A model generated the notes under the pieces. The model did no database searches. It was given only the letters and a program-made list of their open reading frames with translations, and had not been told where the DNA came from. From positions 32,487,078-32,551,077 of the forward strand of contig CM047813.1 in NCBI GenBank assembly GCA_026214975.1: 64,000 bases of DNA. The letters run 5' to 3'. The stretch is from Gentiana macrophylla. Lineage: Eukaryota; Streptophyta; Magnoliopsida; Gentianales; Gentianaceae. The position numbers were made by a program, and so were the translations under genes. Below are positions 24,168 to 36,700 of this stretch, in pieces (within the stretch, counting starts at the first letter, position 1; every line of letters begins with the position of its first letter).

Positions 24168-25897
24168 CTACTGCTTCTTTTCTTCAAACATGATACCCTT
24201 GCCTTTGATGTCCTTGCCCTTGTCAGTTGGGCTTGCCTCCTTTCCACTAGAGCTTTGAGACTTTGAGCTTCCTTCCCCCTTTTTGGCAGCACCAAAACGT
24301 GCTTCAAGGATTGCAGTTGCTTCCTCCAGTTCGAGGAGAGGACCATACCTTGTCTTGAAATTTTGTTGTTGGCCTCGATCCACATTTATTAAGGTTTGAG
24401 TTCTTTGGCGAGAATATTCCATAACCTCATCCAGGATGTTGAAGTTGATGAGTGTGAGCATTAAGAGTGTCCACCAATGGTTTGAGACTTTTATCAATCT
24501 TGTCAGCATGAAACTCAAGATTGGTTTGGACATGGTAGGGGATGAGTTGTTGCAGATTGCAAAGAAGTTTCCCTGTTTCTCCATGACCTCATCTTGAACC
24601 TTAATGTGACTGATGAGGGCTTCAAATTTGTGGTTTAATGAGGTTGCATCACTCCTTAAGGCAGTTTTCAGGTTTTGCCTGCTGTGATACTCCTTTTCCA
24701 TGTCCACAATCAAAGGTTGGATATCCAGATTGAAAAGTCTTTCTGGATCAACTTATTCTGGTGCCACTTCCTCATCCTCATTATCTGTGGTGGTTTCTTC
24801 CTTCTCTTCCTCTTTATCTGCTTTCTCACATTCTTTTTCTTCCTCTTCTTCTTTTTCATTCTCATTAACCTCAGGGTCATTGAGAGGTTGCTGGGGGGTG
24901 CTTGCTTCTCCATCTGCTGGAGATGTGACTTTCTCTGCTGATGTTCCCTCTTGATCAATGATGGGGGTGTTGACAGGTTCAGTGGAGTGAGTTTTAGCAG
25001 CTGGCTCACTCGGCCGTTTGTCAACTTTGCTGATGCTTCTAAGAGTCACTTCCTGGATTGTCAGATCATCATCAGAAGTCTCCATATTTTATTGATCATC
25101 GTCAAGATGACCACCGTCTGTCTGTGCTTCCTTTGTCTCAGCTTTTTCATCCTCATATGTCTCTTCTTCTTCTTCGTCATCCATCTCCTCTTCTTCAGAT
25201 GGAGTAAGCACATAACCTTTCTCACCTTCTTCCAGATAGGTGACGTCCACTTGCTTCCCTTCCTCATTTGTTGTGGTATCAACACTAATCACCACTGGGT
25301 TGTCCGGATTGCTGGTACTGACCACTGGGTGTCCTCTTGTGCCTTTTGCGATCTAGTTCGTCTTCCCATCCCTGATCTACTACCTTTGGGTGCTTTCCTT
25401 TTTCGTTCAGTAGAGGGTTTGGGTTTCAGAGATGCCTTAATATAGATAAACATCACTTTGGACTTGTGTGGAGGCTGCAGATTTGTAGGTTTCACTTTCA
25501 ACGTGTCAAATAGGTGTTGAAGAGGGAACCCATATGATTTCCTCTCTCAGAAATCACCTTTCTTATGCAAACCCTTGCTTGGTGCCGTGATTGACAGATC
25601 AATTTCCTTTTGAATCTGGTCTTTCAATCTATTGAAGACAAATGTTGCCCAGTCAAAGTGAATACCTTGATAGATGATTGCCATTAGCTTGACCCGTAAC
25701 TCGGTCAAGTTTTCCATCGACCCTTTCCTGCCTTCGATGTTCTTGGTGATAACCGGTGCGAACTCAGCAAATGAAAGTTTGAGTGCTGATCTTGGGAGGT
25801 TGTAGGTTTTGCTGTTCTTTTTGGGATTCTTAGCTATTTCAGCCCAGAAGTTGTTGATGTCAATCTTTACTAATTTTACATTAGCCTGACCTATCAT
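24168..25897 (-). pseudogene. Accessory protein of SIRE-like copy B
   Basis: The open pieces 25547-25897, 25089-25325, 24753-25085 and 24168-24713 follow in order on the minus strand, parted by single stops or shifts. The N-terminal piece has IHFDWATFVFNRLKDQI, similar in spirit to the IWFEExxxW region of copies A, C and D. The middle is extremely acidic (Glu/Asp runs). The C-terminal piece ends in a basic GKDIKGKGIMFEEKK tail. No enzyme motif is seen. It corresponds in position to the env-like or accessory ORF of SIRE-type elements. Confidence 0.6.
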
Positions 25898-25907
25898 GGG
25901 TAGGTGT

Positions 25908-26385
25908 TCCCTTAACGGTCAAGTGATCTTTCTGACTTTGCCGCTTAGATCTTCCTTTACTGCTTTACTCAGCCGAGAGTCAGTTCACTTTGCCGATTCA
26001 GTGTTTCCTTCATTCTTTTTAGTTTAGGAGAATCTTTGTACTTCACTGATCCTTGATTTGTGTGAGATCAGTGTACACCATATTTAAACATTAAGTTTCA
26101 TTGCTCGGAATTTAACTTAGACTTATCCAAGGTCATCACAGACTTCATTGGTTATAAGTCAGACCAAATGTCTTCATGATTCTCGGCTGGTACTTGGCTG
26201 GCTTCACTATGCCGGATTTCTATTTTACTTTGTCATTCCAACAACTAGTACAATACTTGTCTGATTCAACTTATACAACATGTCGGACTCTAAGTAAAGA
26301 CTTATCTGAGAATTCTAACTTATTTTTAGGCTTGCTATAATAGCTAGTATGGCCATCATCAAAACATAATAAAATGTTCCTAACA
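25908..26385 (-). repeat. Truncated 5' LTR of copy B
   Basis: Aligns with 23501-23980 with few changes, then stops abruptly next to the accessory ORF (25897). The TATA box and everything downstream of it are lost, so this copy cannot start its own transcript. Confidence 0.85.
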
Positions 26386-26602
26386 GTCTACCAAAGAATT
26401 TGGGGGGATTTGGCTTCTGGGATCTTGAGGCCTTTAACCTAGCTCTGCTGGCGAAGCAGGCCTGGCGTTTACTGCAGCTACTTGGGGCCCTTGTCAGTCG
26501 GGTGCTTAATGCCAAGTACCACCCGGGCATGACGATTGATGCTGCAGGTTTGGGGCAGCAACCCTCATTTCTTTAGAGGAGCTTGTTAGAGGGGAGGGAT
26601 TT
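26386..26602 (+). pseudogene. LINE ORF2 segment 3
   Basis: It reads VPKNLGGFGFWDLEAFNLAL and LLAKQAWRLL, the conserved block between RT and RNase H in plant L1 ORF2, then NAKYHPGM and RSLLEGRD. It is cut by copy C and continues at 40277. Confidence 0.88.
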
Positions 26603-28342
26603 TGTTGGTCCCTTGGACAGGCTAACACAAGTTTAGAGGTGGGGTGAATAAACTTGTCACCAAAAACTTTCCCAAAATTGAAAAAGCCCTAGGAACTGAG
26701 TTTTTGCCAAACTCAAACTGATGCTCAGCTCAGTTTTGTTCCTGTCCTTTAACTTGTGCGGAGTTCATTAACTTCAATTGAGTATAAGTCAATCTTGACT
26801 TATATTTAGTCTTGTTAATCGCAGCGTGGATATAAATTAGCCTTTAACAACTAGTTTACTTAGTTTCAGAGTGAAAACCAGATACATGTAACTATAATAA
26901 AGTAAATGAATGCGTAAAGTAAATAAAAAAGAGTTATAGAGGTTCCAGGTGGTGTAATCCTGTACGTCCTCTCTTCCCCTGTGAAGCGGAGGAAAATTCC
27001 ACTAGAACTTCTTTGAGATGACCCGGTTACAAAGAGTCCTAAACTGATAGTCCTTGACTAATCCTTAGCTTCACTATCTAAACACTTGCAGAACAGGTGG
27101 GATTGCTGCTCTCCAACTGTTTGAAACAATGGTCCTTGGAGGGTAGGATTGCCTCTTAACCAGCTCATCACAATCACAGTCTTCCTGACTGCACTCAACT
27201 GTCATTCACACCTTCTTGGTGTTTCACGGTCTAAACCTTTGATAAAATCAATGTTGAGATCTGAATCAATAACAATGATTCACTTGTGATTAGAGCTTTT
27301 CTTCTGGATAAACAAATTATGCACGGCTCTGTGTTTCTTCAAATGATAAATCTTGATTTTGGTTGAATGTGCTTGGACACTTGAAGAATTTCTTGGTCTT
27401 GCAATTAAGTACTTAGCAGGAGTTCTTTCTGAAAATGGCTTTCCCTTAATTAGATCTTTCTTGACTAAATAGATTCTTTTTAATTCCTCTTGCTCTTTCT
27501 CACCACACTCCCTTTTTGATGTTGTAGAGGTAGTCTATTTATAGGGGTTCATTCAACGTTCATCCTGCTTGAATCTTGCAACGGCTATATTTTATGACCG
27601 TTCTGATTTGTTAGTAGTTTATCCAATAAAATCACTTCCTTTATAACGTTCGACTGTACGATCAGTTTATTGAATGATGCCACATAAAACCGAGTTTCCT
27701 TATCAGTTTTATGCTGAGTTTATCACTTGTCAGTTTCTTGACTGACTTGGAGCATTAACTGAGATTTTACTTTTCTTCAAATATCAGTACTCCAGTTTTC
27801 ATCTGATTATAATTGACTTAATCAGAGTACACCATGATTTATCATCATCTAAGAATTCATTGTCCTTATGATTTTTAGGTCCTCATACAAGATCCATAAA
27901 GTTAGTTCAGGTCACCACAATCTTGCCTGAAATCTAACTTTACTGTCTCGACTTAATCTTCATAACTGAGTTTGAACCATCAGTTCTTCAATCTTCAATA
28001 ACTGAGTCTGTGACCTTCAGTTCTTCAGTCTTCATAGATAAGCCAACCGAGTCTGTAACTCTCAGCGAACTTATCTTCTTCAGTTTTCTATTGGTGTGTT
28101 CTATTGTTCAGTTTCTATAAATCTCAGTTTCTTACTTTCTCAGTTCCAGCCTAGAACTATTACAGTACTTGTCTGATTTAACTTATACAAAAATCATACT
28201 CTAATAAATCCTATATATTGATATCTAGACATCTTTTTGCTTTGCACTATAACAGCTAGTTATGACACTTCATCAACGGGGTTTAGAATAATAACTGATT
28301 AAGCAATGAATCATCATCAAAACATAAATTTTATTTCCAACA
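26603..28342 (-). repeat. 3' LTR of copy C
   Basis: 1740 bp, near-identical over most of its length to 38547-40276. A CCCTATAAATAGAC TATA region lies at about 27535 on the minus strand. Confidence 0.9.
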
Positions 28343-28515
28343 ATTTCCCCTTTTTGATGATGTCAATACCCTCCTTAAAAGCAATGCAAAAAGATAAAAC
28401 AAAATACAGTAAATAACGCAATGAACTGAGAAACTGAGAGTTTATTTGATAACTGAGTTACAAGGTAGAGTAATAAAATACAACATGATAAAAAAAACTA
28501 GAAGATAATTTCTTT

Positions 28516-31500
28516 TTACTTGGCAGATTGAGAAGGTTGATTATCATAATTTTCTGCAATAGATCTCATAGCATCATTTGTAGCTGAGCTTTCAATTCCA
28601 TGGATGCTTGCCCAAATGTTCCATGATTCAAATAGATTGTTCTTCTTGAAAATTTTGTTTTTGAAAAGAACTGCAAAAGTGAAGACAGTTGCCCTCAATC
28701 TTTCATTGGTGGTTTGTTCTCGATGAATTTTTAACAAATTCAGGTTCAGCCTTTTCAATTTTCTCTGATTCTCTATCTATAGTACCAACTGCTTCCCACT
28801 TCTTCAGTTTATTCCAATAGTGCATGAGCACCTTCTGCATGTGTAGGAACGATTCTAGAGAATCTTCTTTTAATACTCCTTCCCTTTCTGGTAAGTTTCT
28901 GAATAAACTGCATAGACGAGATCCAAGCCAACTCTTTTGGCAGTAGGCTCTGAGTATTTAACAATCAGTTTCATTTCTTCATCAGTGAAATCTCCTCTTG
29001 CTTTCTTCAGTTCATTTAATTTATCATCAACATTTGTAAGGACTTGTGGCATCTCAGCTGCATGGACTTTTAAGATATCTAAACTTTCCCCCTTATTGAC
29101 GTCATCTTTATGAATCAGGCTCTTGATGTAAGCGTTCAAGGTTTGTTGAGTTGATGCCAAAATGGTTTGAGCCACAACTGAGTCCTTCATACCTTGTTCC
29201 ATTAAGATCATTCTATCTGCCAGATTGTTAAGAATAACTTCCCATCTATCTTTAGTTTCATCTCTTCTTGCATCATGCTCAATGGTTGTTTTCCGAAGCT
29301 CAAGCAGGGTGTTTTGACAGTTATCATTGACGACATCCATTTTGTTTTCAAGATTGCTTCTTTCATTTTTACTGGCTTCTAAGGCATGTAGAACCTTTCC
29401 AAATAAGCTTTATTATCGTCTTTTTAAATTCTAATTATCTCATTATGATAAAACTTAATGAGATCAACTGAGTGGGTAAATCTTTTGAACTTCACCTTGT
29501 TGTTCTTTTTCTTTGTTTGTCTCAAACCTCGGTTGGTTTGGCTTGTTTTAGAGGTGAGAGAACAACTTGCTTGATTTTTCTCTGTATTCGACCGATTGTC
29601 TTCTCTTTTCAGATTGTTTCTTGGCTTCTTCCAAGCTTGATGAGTCAATGACTTTGCGGGTGATAGATGTACATTGAATTCATCATCGACTCTTCTTCCA
29701 GGCATGTTTGCCCACGATTCTTGCTATTTCAAGTGTAGACTTGTCGGTGGGAGATTGGTAACCTCCTTCTTGTTCTTTGTCTTCTTGTGTTTGAGATACA
29801 CTTTCATAACTTGAACTTCCACTGCTTTCACCAGAACTACTGGAATCATCATCAGTGTTATGTTCTGTTGTAGTTTCCTTTTCTTGTAGAGAGGCAAGAA
29901 TCCCTTTTTATAAATTAGGATCTTCCTGAAAATCATCATCATCATCATCATCATTATTCCTTTTCGAACTTCCACCAGCTGTGGCTTCCTTCCAATATCT
30001 GTTTCTAATCAGCGCATACCCTTGATTTAAGAATTCATCGGTATTGGTTATTTCTGATAGATTTGTGATGTTGTATAAATCAAATACCCATTTCTCAGTA
30101 ATTTCCATTTCTGCCTGCTGACTTCTTTGATTGGCAATGGAACTGAATTTCCAAGTTTGATATCTGTGCAATCGCTTATTGTCAGCTGTCATTAGTTCAC
30201 CATGATCAGTTGTGGATTTAAATTGTGTGAGAGTATCCTCTGATTCTCTTGTGATTGAATCTTCAACTTGCATGGGATCAGTTCTTGCAACATCATCAGT
30301 TTCCATAAGATCGGTTCTGCTGATTCCTCTCTCAGCAGTGTCTGGGACGACTGATGTCTCTTTTTCAATGACTGAAACTGAGATTGTTGGCTCAGTTTCC
30401 ATAACTTTCTCACTTACAAGTTCTTCAGCAACTTGTTTTTCAGTAGGTTCAAGTTCCAAATCATCAACAGGAACTTCATCCATTGTATGCTCAGTGGGTT
30501 CATCTTCATTGGCTTGTTCCTCCAAATGAATAACCTTGGTTGATTCTTTTACGCTTGACCTCCTTTTCCTCAGTGAGGAATTGAAGATTCTTTAACTATT
30601 TCCTCGTGTTCTAATCTCGAGGCGATTCTTGAGAGGTGGACTTGGATCTCAAAGCGGTATGAGCATATTCGGTGTTGTTTAAATCAATCGGACTTTCATC
30701 AACGTCGATTCTTCATCAACATGCTCGATTCTGAGTGCTGTTCCCTGAGTTTTGACTTCCTTTTGTATGGCAGTTTCAACAACTTGTTCTTTGTTGACAA
30801 CTTGATTTCCACTTGTCACTTCTTTTCCTGTATTTGCGTGGTTGGTTCTTCAATTGGTGAAACTTCAGTTATCAAGACTGGAATAGGCTCGGTGAAAGTA
30901 GTTTATGTTCTCACTATGGATGTTGATCCGTCGACAACTTGATTCTTGCTTCTTGTCTTTGGTGACACTTATTTGATTTCTCTGTAACTTGATCGATTAT
31001 GCCTTTTACGTATCTTCCAACTTGTTTTCTTCTTTTGCTTAGATCTTCAATTTGTTCCAAAACTTCATCTGCGATTCTGCGAGTTTCTTGATTTCTGCTT
31101 TTCTTCTTTTTAGGTTCATTCCACATTTCTCAACTTTCCTTTTTCCAGCTTTTTCTTCCTTAACAACAATTTTCCCATCAGCAACTGGTGTTTCTTTTCT
31201 CTTTGCGACTCCAAAATGGTCTAGTATTCTTTGGACTACTAATGCAAGAGTCTTTTTGTGATAAAATCGACCATTTTTTACATCAGTTTTCTTCTTGGGT
31301 AAGTCAATTGATCAGTCAATTGATCAAACAAATACCTTGGCCAATTGAAACTTTCTTCAAACCAAATCACATATAGAAAATCTAATTTAGCTCAGGATAG
31401 ATTGCTAAAGTTTCTGCATTTCCAATTATGCAATTTGCTAACATCTTGAGAAAAATTAAACTCGGCTTGAGTAAACTTGTGCTCTGATACGTGAGGCAAT

Positions 31501-31874
31501 GATTCTCCATTAATTGCTATATCTTTCCATAGCTTCTCCTTTTGTTCCTTAGTTAGCTTGATGGATCTTTGATCCTCCGGATTTGTCAAATCAAAGATTT
31601 ACGCAATTAGACCTTCGGTGACTTTGATCTCTTTATTATTGTGATAGTGATATAGGTTTGTGTGTCTTTTCCTTCAGAGTTGTTCTACCAAATTGATAGA
31701 AGTCTCCATGCTTTCTAAACATACACTTTTCAGATCGATGTTGAAAACAACATCCAAACCTTTAATTTTACGGATTTTTGTTGCAATTGAATTGACTAGG
31801 GTTTGATCAATGTATTTTGCAATATCTTGGTCAATAGATACGACCATTCCGGGTTCAACAATAGTGAAAGTCAT
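28516..31874 (-). pseudogene. Accessory protein of copy C
   Basis: It begins MTFTIVEPGMVVSID at 31874, followed by LDFLYVIWFEESFNW (about 31350-31400), then a long basic-to-acidic region (29908-30525, with ELEPTEKQVAEEL). A terminal region (28870-29340) follows, with likely coiled coil and YSETYQKG. Stops and shifts break it. An upstream TATA-like box (31967-31974) sits about 95 bases before the ATG. No similarity to known enzymes is evident. It is the counterpart of the proteins in copies A, B and D. Confidence 0.55.
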
Positions 31875-31966
31875 TTTTACGGATTTGAATAAGAGTTTTG
31901 AAATTTTTGAATTCAGAGAGTGGATTCAAAATTTAAGCGTAAAGAATTATAAACGAAAATTCTGAG

Positions 31967-31974
31967 TATTTATA
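31967..31974 (-). promoter_or_regulatory. Possible internal TATA box before the accessory ORF of copy C
   Basis: ATTATAAATACTC on the minus strand lies between the gag-like stop and the accessory ATG at 31874, with a GACGTGGTCC (G-box-like) further upstream (about 32092). It could drive a separate accessory transcript; chance in AT-rich DNA is the alternative. Confidence 0.3.
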
Positions 31975-33385
31975 ATTTGTAGTAGGGGTAGTTAAGAATT
32001 GAGTGAGACATTAAAACGTCTTGTCATAAATATTTTGAGATTGTGAAAAGGTGGATGAGTGGAAGATATGGGCCGATTTAGATTGAGAAGGACCACGTCT
32101 TTTCTTGACATCTATAGCTAGAGAGAATAGTGATTGGAGCAGTCTTGTATATCAACAAACTATATGCGTTCGATTTTGTCCTTGTCTTTGAATTCAAAAA
32201 CTTCGATTGTAAATACAACTTCGTTTTGTGAATTGCACTAATCAGTTCTCAGCTAGCGGTTTTTGTCCTGCAAAATAAGAAATTTTTGGTACCCATATAT
32301 GTTTGGGTCCTAACCGATTAGCTTTCAATGATACATCTTTATTTTTAACTTTATACCTCTCTTGATATTTTGACTGAGTAAAGTCAGTTTTCACACACTT
32401 TTTCTGTTTTGTCTTAACAGCTTTAGTTTTGTTCAGTTTGTGAAACTGATGTGATGGTTCATTCCAATCTTCATCAGTGGGAAATAGTCTTCCTTTCCCT
32501 CTGAGTCTATTATTCCATGAATGATCTACATTCTTAGATGGATATGACTTGAAGATTTTTCTTACTGATCTTGGATCGATTTTCTTTATTTTCACCGTCG
32601 AGTCTTCCTGTAAAATCTGTTGGCTTGGTGAGTTTTACCAACTGATTTTTCAGTTTTATCAGCTTGTGCGTTTGGCTGTGCTGAGTTTATGTCAGTTCTA
32701 ATAATTTTATCAGTCTTCTGAGTTCTTGACTGTTGTGTAGTCACAAATTTTATTGCAAGCGATCTTGATGCGAACTTAGAATTATCTTGATTATCAAACC
32801 CTAAACCAGATCTATCTCCAAATGGTTTTCCTGGTTTGAATTGAACTCTGGAAATTGGATCAACTGACGATTCTTTGATGCTTATAACTTTTGCTAGTTC
32901 ATCAGTTGGTCGAATTATCTTGGTTCCATTATTAGTCTTGATTAGATCTATTTTAGCATTCAATCTCGAAATTTCAGTTTTCAATAACATTTTCTCCTTT
33001 TTGACATTCTCATAATTCTTTTGAGTTACCTCTAATTCCCTTATGAGTATGTCCAAGGTTTTATTGAAATCATCATTCCTTTGATTGTTCATTGTAGTGT
33101 GAGTGCTGGATGTAGATGCAATTACCTCCTGAATTTTGATAGGTAGATCTTCTGTCGAAGAATCATCATCAATTAGAACTTGTTTCCACTTTGTCGATAG
33201 CATTTGCTGTGTAGTTCTAGCGGTATGATTTCTTCATCACTTTCACCTCCATGACTTGTAGGTAGAGTTTCATCAATATCTTTGGCATTTGCACTGGATG
33301 GATCCTTGGTTAGTTTTTCTTCTATATAATTAGCTACTCGAAGTAACTCTCTTTCTGCTTCTTCTGAAAGATCGCTTAGGGATGG

Positions 33386-33702
33386 TGTGGAAATATGGTT
33401 AATATTACATTGTTGTACCTCTAACTCGTTAGAGTGTAACATGTTATTTATGTATCAAAGAGACATATTAATTGTATTAAATAAACAATTAATATGTCCT
33501 AAAGTCATAAAGTAACTATTTTTTGTCTTATTATGTAATAGCATAGTCATAGCCGACTCTAGCATTTATTTCTAGCCGGCTCTAGTTACTTTTACTTTAC
33601 TAGCTAGAAGCCTCCCTTGTATCTATTTATACTCATTCTTTCAATATGAATAAAGAAGTAGAAGTTTACTCAAGTATAATTTACTTTCTCAAACTCTCTT
33701 CA
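33386..33702 (+). repeat. 5' LTR of nested copia element
   Basis: 317 bp, TGTGGAAATATGG to CTCTCTTCA, with a TATTTATACTC promoter-like stretch near 33625. The primer site follows directly. Confidence 0.9.
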
Positions 33703-33759
33703 TGGTATCAGAGACTTAAACTCCTGAATCCGCTGCAAATTCTCAGCACCCTGCTGAAT

Positions 33760-36700
33760 CAAAGAATGTCTTCATTATCTGAAGCTTCCTCACCCTTAGT
33801 TGAGTCCCAGTTGCCTCAGCAGACTGGGGTCACTGACTCTTCATCTTACACAAATCATAGACTTGATGGCAACAACTACTTGCTGTGGTCAAGGTCATGA
33901 AAATGTACATCTCTGGACAAGGTAAGATGGGATACATCGACTCTAAACACGCCTGCTGCTGAAGATGACCCGGGATTTGAAGCATGGGATACTACTAATA
34001 ATCAAGTCATGACCATTCTCACAAGATCAATGACAAAAGAGATTAGTGAGAACTTTATGATGTATGATCTTGCAAAGGAGATGCAGGATAATGCCAGGAT
34101 CTTTACTCCAAGAAAGACAATACATCGAAAGTGTATGAGCTTGAAGCCTGATTCAAAAGCTGCGAGGCAAGGAGATATATGCGTAACTCAATACTTCAAC
34201 CAACTGTCTGCAGGGCATGGCAACACTTAGATATGTTGGAAACTCACCCTGGAATGATGTCAAGGATCTTTGCACTTTATAAGGACATTATTGAGAAAAG
34301 AGAGTATTCAAGTTTCTTCTTGATCAATCCTACTCTTGATGATGTTAGAGGAAGAATTCTTGCCACAAAACCTCTCCCGATCTCAAATCCATGTTTCTTT
34401 GAAGTCAAACATGAGGAAAGCAGGAGAAAAGTGATCTTTCTTTGAACTCCCTGCGACAACCTGCTTTGAAAGTGCTACCTGGCGATATCGGGAAGCTGCT
34501 TGAGGTTCTTGAGATTGTCGGGAAGCCTACTTGATCAGGCTGGAAAGTTGTTACGTGAGCCTTTATAAGCACAAATCACACCAAGGACACTTGCTTTGGA
34601 AGCTACATGGCATGCCTAAATCCTCCAAGCCTACCGAGGAAAGTCGAGGCGGGCATGTCAATGAAGAGGAGAATGATAACAAGTTGAATGCTCGGTTTTT
34701 TGCATTCAAAGCTTTCCTCACTCAACAAAAGAAGGTAGTCCTCTCTTGACTCATTACTCGATCTAGTGCGAGGTAAATTCTACTCTTCTATTAGTAATGA
34801 AACATGGATTGTTGATTACGGGGCCTCCTCTCATATGACCGGCAATAAAAACCTCATAACTCACCTTGTTCCATGTCATCAACCTCATAAAATTAAGGCT
34901 AGCGATGGATCTATCTCTCATGCAAAGGTTTTGGAAATGTTAAACTCACTAATAAGATATGCACAAGGATGTCTATTTGTTCCAAAATTAGATCGCAACC
35001 TCATATCTCATCGATAAACTTGCAAAAGATTTAAATTGGATTTGTTGTGTTTAATAAGAATCGAGTGCACTTTCCAGACCCTTCTTCACGAGAAGTGATT
35101 GGGAGGCTAAACCTGCTTTCGAGGATTGTATGTGGTCAACCTGCTTTGAAGACAGAAAGGCGAAGGCGAATGCGCCTCGACACCTCAAACCTTAGACAAT
35201 ATCATGTTATGGCATTATAGACTAGGACATCCAAGTTTTGGTTATTTAAAGTCTGTAATTCTGAATTATTCAAAGGATGTAATGTCAATGATCTTGATGT
35301 GATATTTGTCAATTTGCAAAACTTACCAAATCATGTGTATACCAAACTACCTTATTTGCCTTCCACACCCTTCACTTTAATTCATAGTGATGTATGGGGA
35401 CCTTGAAGAGTAAAAAGTATAAGAGAGGAAAAGGTGGTTTGTCACTTTCATTGATGATCATACCGAAACACATGGGTGTTTTTAATGAAGGATAAATCTG
35501 AAGTTGGAGCAGTTTTTCGAGAATTTTACAACATGATCTCTACTCAATTTGACACTAAGATCAAGATCTTAAAGGTGATAATGCACTTGAATACTATGAG
35601 TCTAACCTCAGTAATTTCTTGATGGATAAGGTAATTGTCCATATCAGTAGTTGTGTGGAAACACCTCAACAAAATGGGGTTGCTGAGAGAAAGAACCAGG
35701 CACCTTCAGAGATGGCTAGATCAATCATGTTCACCACACATGTTCCAAAGTATATGTGGGGTGAAGCTATATTAACTGCCACATACTTAATCAACAGACT
35801 TCCCAGTAGAGTGTTAGGCTTCAAAACTCCTATCCAAACCCTTCTGACCACACACTCCTGCCTCATCTTATTTCCCAATTACCTCCTAAAATCTTTGGTT
35901 GTATCTTGTGTTTGTTTATATCCATGCCCAACACGAAGCAAACTTGATCCCAAAGCTCACAAGTGCATTTTCTAGGGATATGCAAAGGACAAGAAAGGTT
36001 ACAAGTGTTACTCTCATTACGAAAGAGATTTTACAATTCTATGGATGTAAAATTCTTTGAAAGGACTCCTACTACAAACAAGTCCACTTGAGGCGATCAG
36101 TGGAAACTTGATTGAAATTGACCTAAATCCTTTCCTCAAAGAAAATCTTAACCTCGGCAACCTCATGATTCTCGGCGATGAACCTCGGCACCTCTCGACC
36201 TCGGCGATCTCTATGACCTCGGCAACCTCCTGAACCAGAGTCTCTTGACCCGAGAACCTGTGACCCGAGCCTGCGACATTGATGATAGGCTATTGCTATC
36301 GAGGAAGGAAAGAGATCTTGCACTTCTTGATCATTCTATTCATAATTATCTATCTTATGATCAGTTATCACTGCATTTGCCATGTTTACACAGGACTTGG
36401 ATTCTCACTCTATTCCTAAGAATATACCAAGGAAGCTCTCCACATGATAAGTGGAAGGCGGTGTCCAGGTGAAATGAGCGCCTCCCGGATAATCATACTT
36501 GGGATCTAACTTCTCCCCAAAGGCAAGAAGGCGGTCACCGCAAGTGGTTATTTACCATCAAATACAATCTTGATGGTACAATTGACAAGTATAAGGCCAG
36601 GACTAGTTGCAAGGGTTTCACTCAAACTTATGGCATTGACTACAAAGAAACTTTTGCACCGGTGGCAAAACTAAACAACTGTCGAATCTTGATATCTCTT

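Larger units (their letters stand above)
22601..26385 (-). mobile_element. SIRE-like LTR element copy B, internally deleted (TSD GTCTA)
   Basis: The left LTR is 22601-23980 (3' LTR, since the element runs on the minus strand). The polypurine tract is at 23981-23996, the accessory ORF region at 24168-25897, and a truncated 5' LTR at 25908-26385. Both flanks carry GTCTA (22596-22600, 26386-26390). The 5' LTR remnant matches only the outer part of the left LTR (about 23501-23980). The promoter, primer site and gag part are therefore missing through one deletion. Ends are TGTTGG…CTAACA. It belongs to a subfamily distinct from copies A, C and D. Confidence 0.87.

Noticed and set aside
24675..25445. 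Hydrophobic plus-strand frames resembling membrane proteins
   Set aside because: They are antisense to the acidic Glu/Asp-rich accessory frame of copy B, which by codon content reads as Phe/Leu/Ser on the other strand.
26315..26530. 71 aa minus-strand frame crossing the copy B/LINE junction
   Set aside because: It runs across an insertion boundary and is antisense to the LINE GGFGFWDLEAF block.
33703..33720. tRNA-like words TGGTATCAGAG (also at 38530 and 57088)
   Set aside because: They are retrotransposon primer-binding sites complementary to a tRNA end; no cloverleaf surrounds them.
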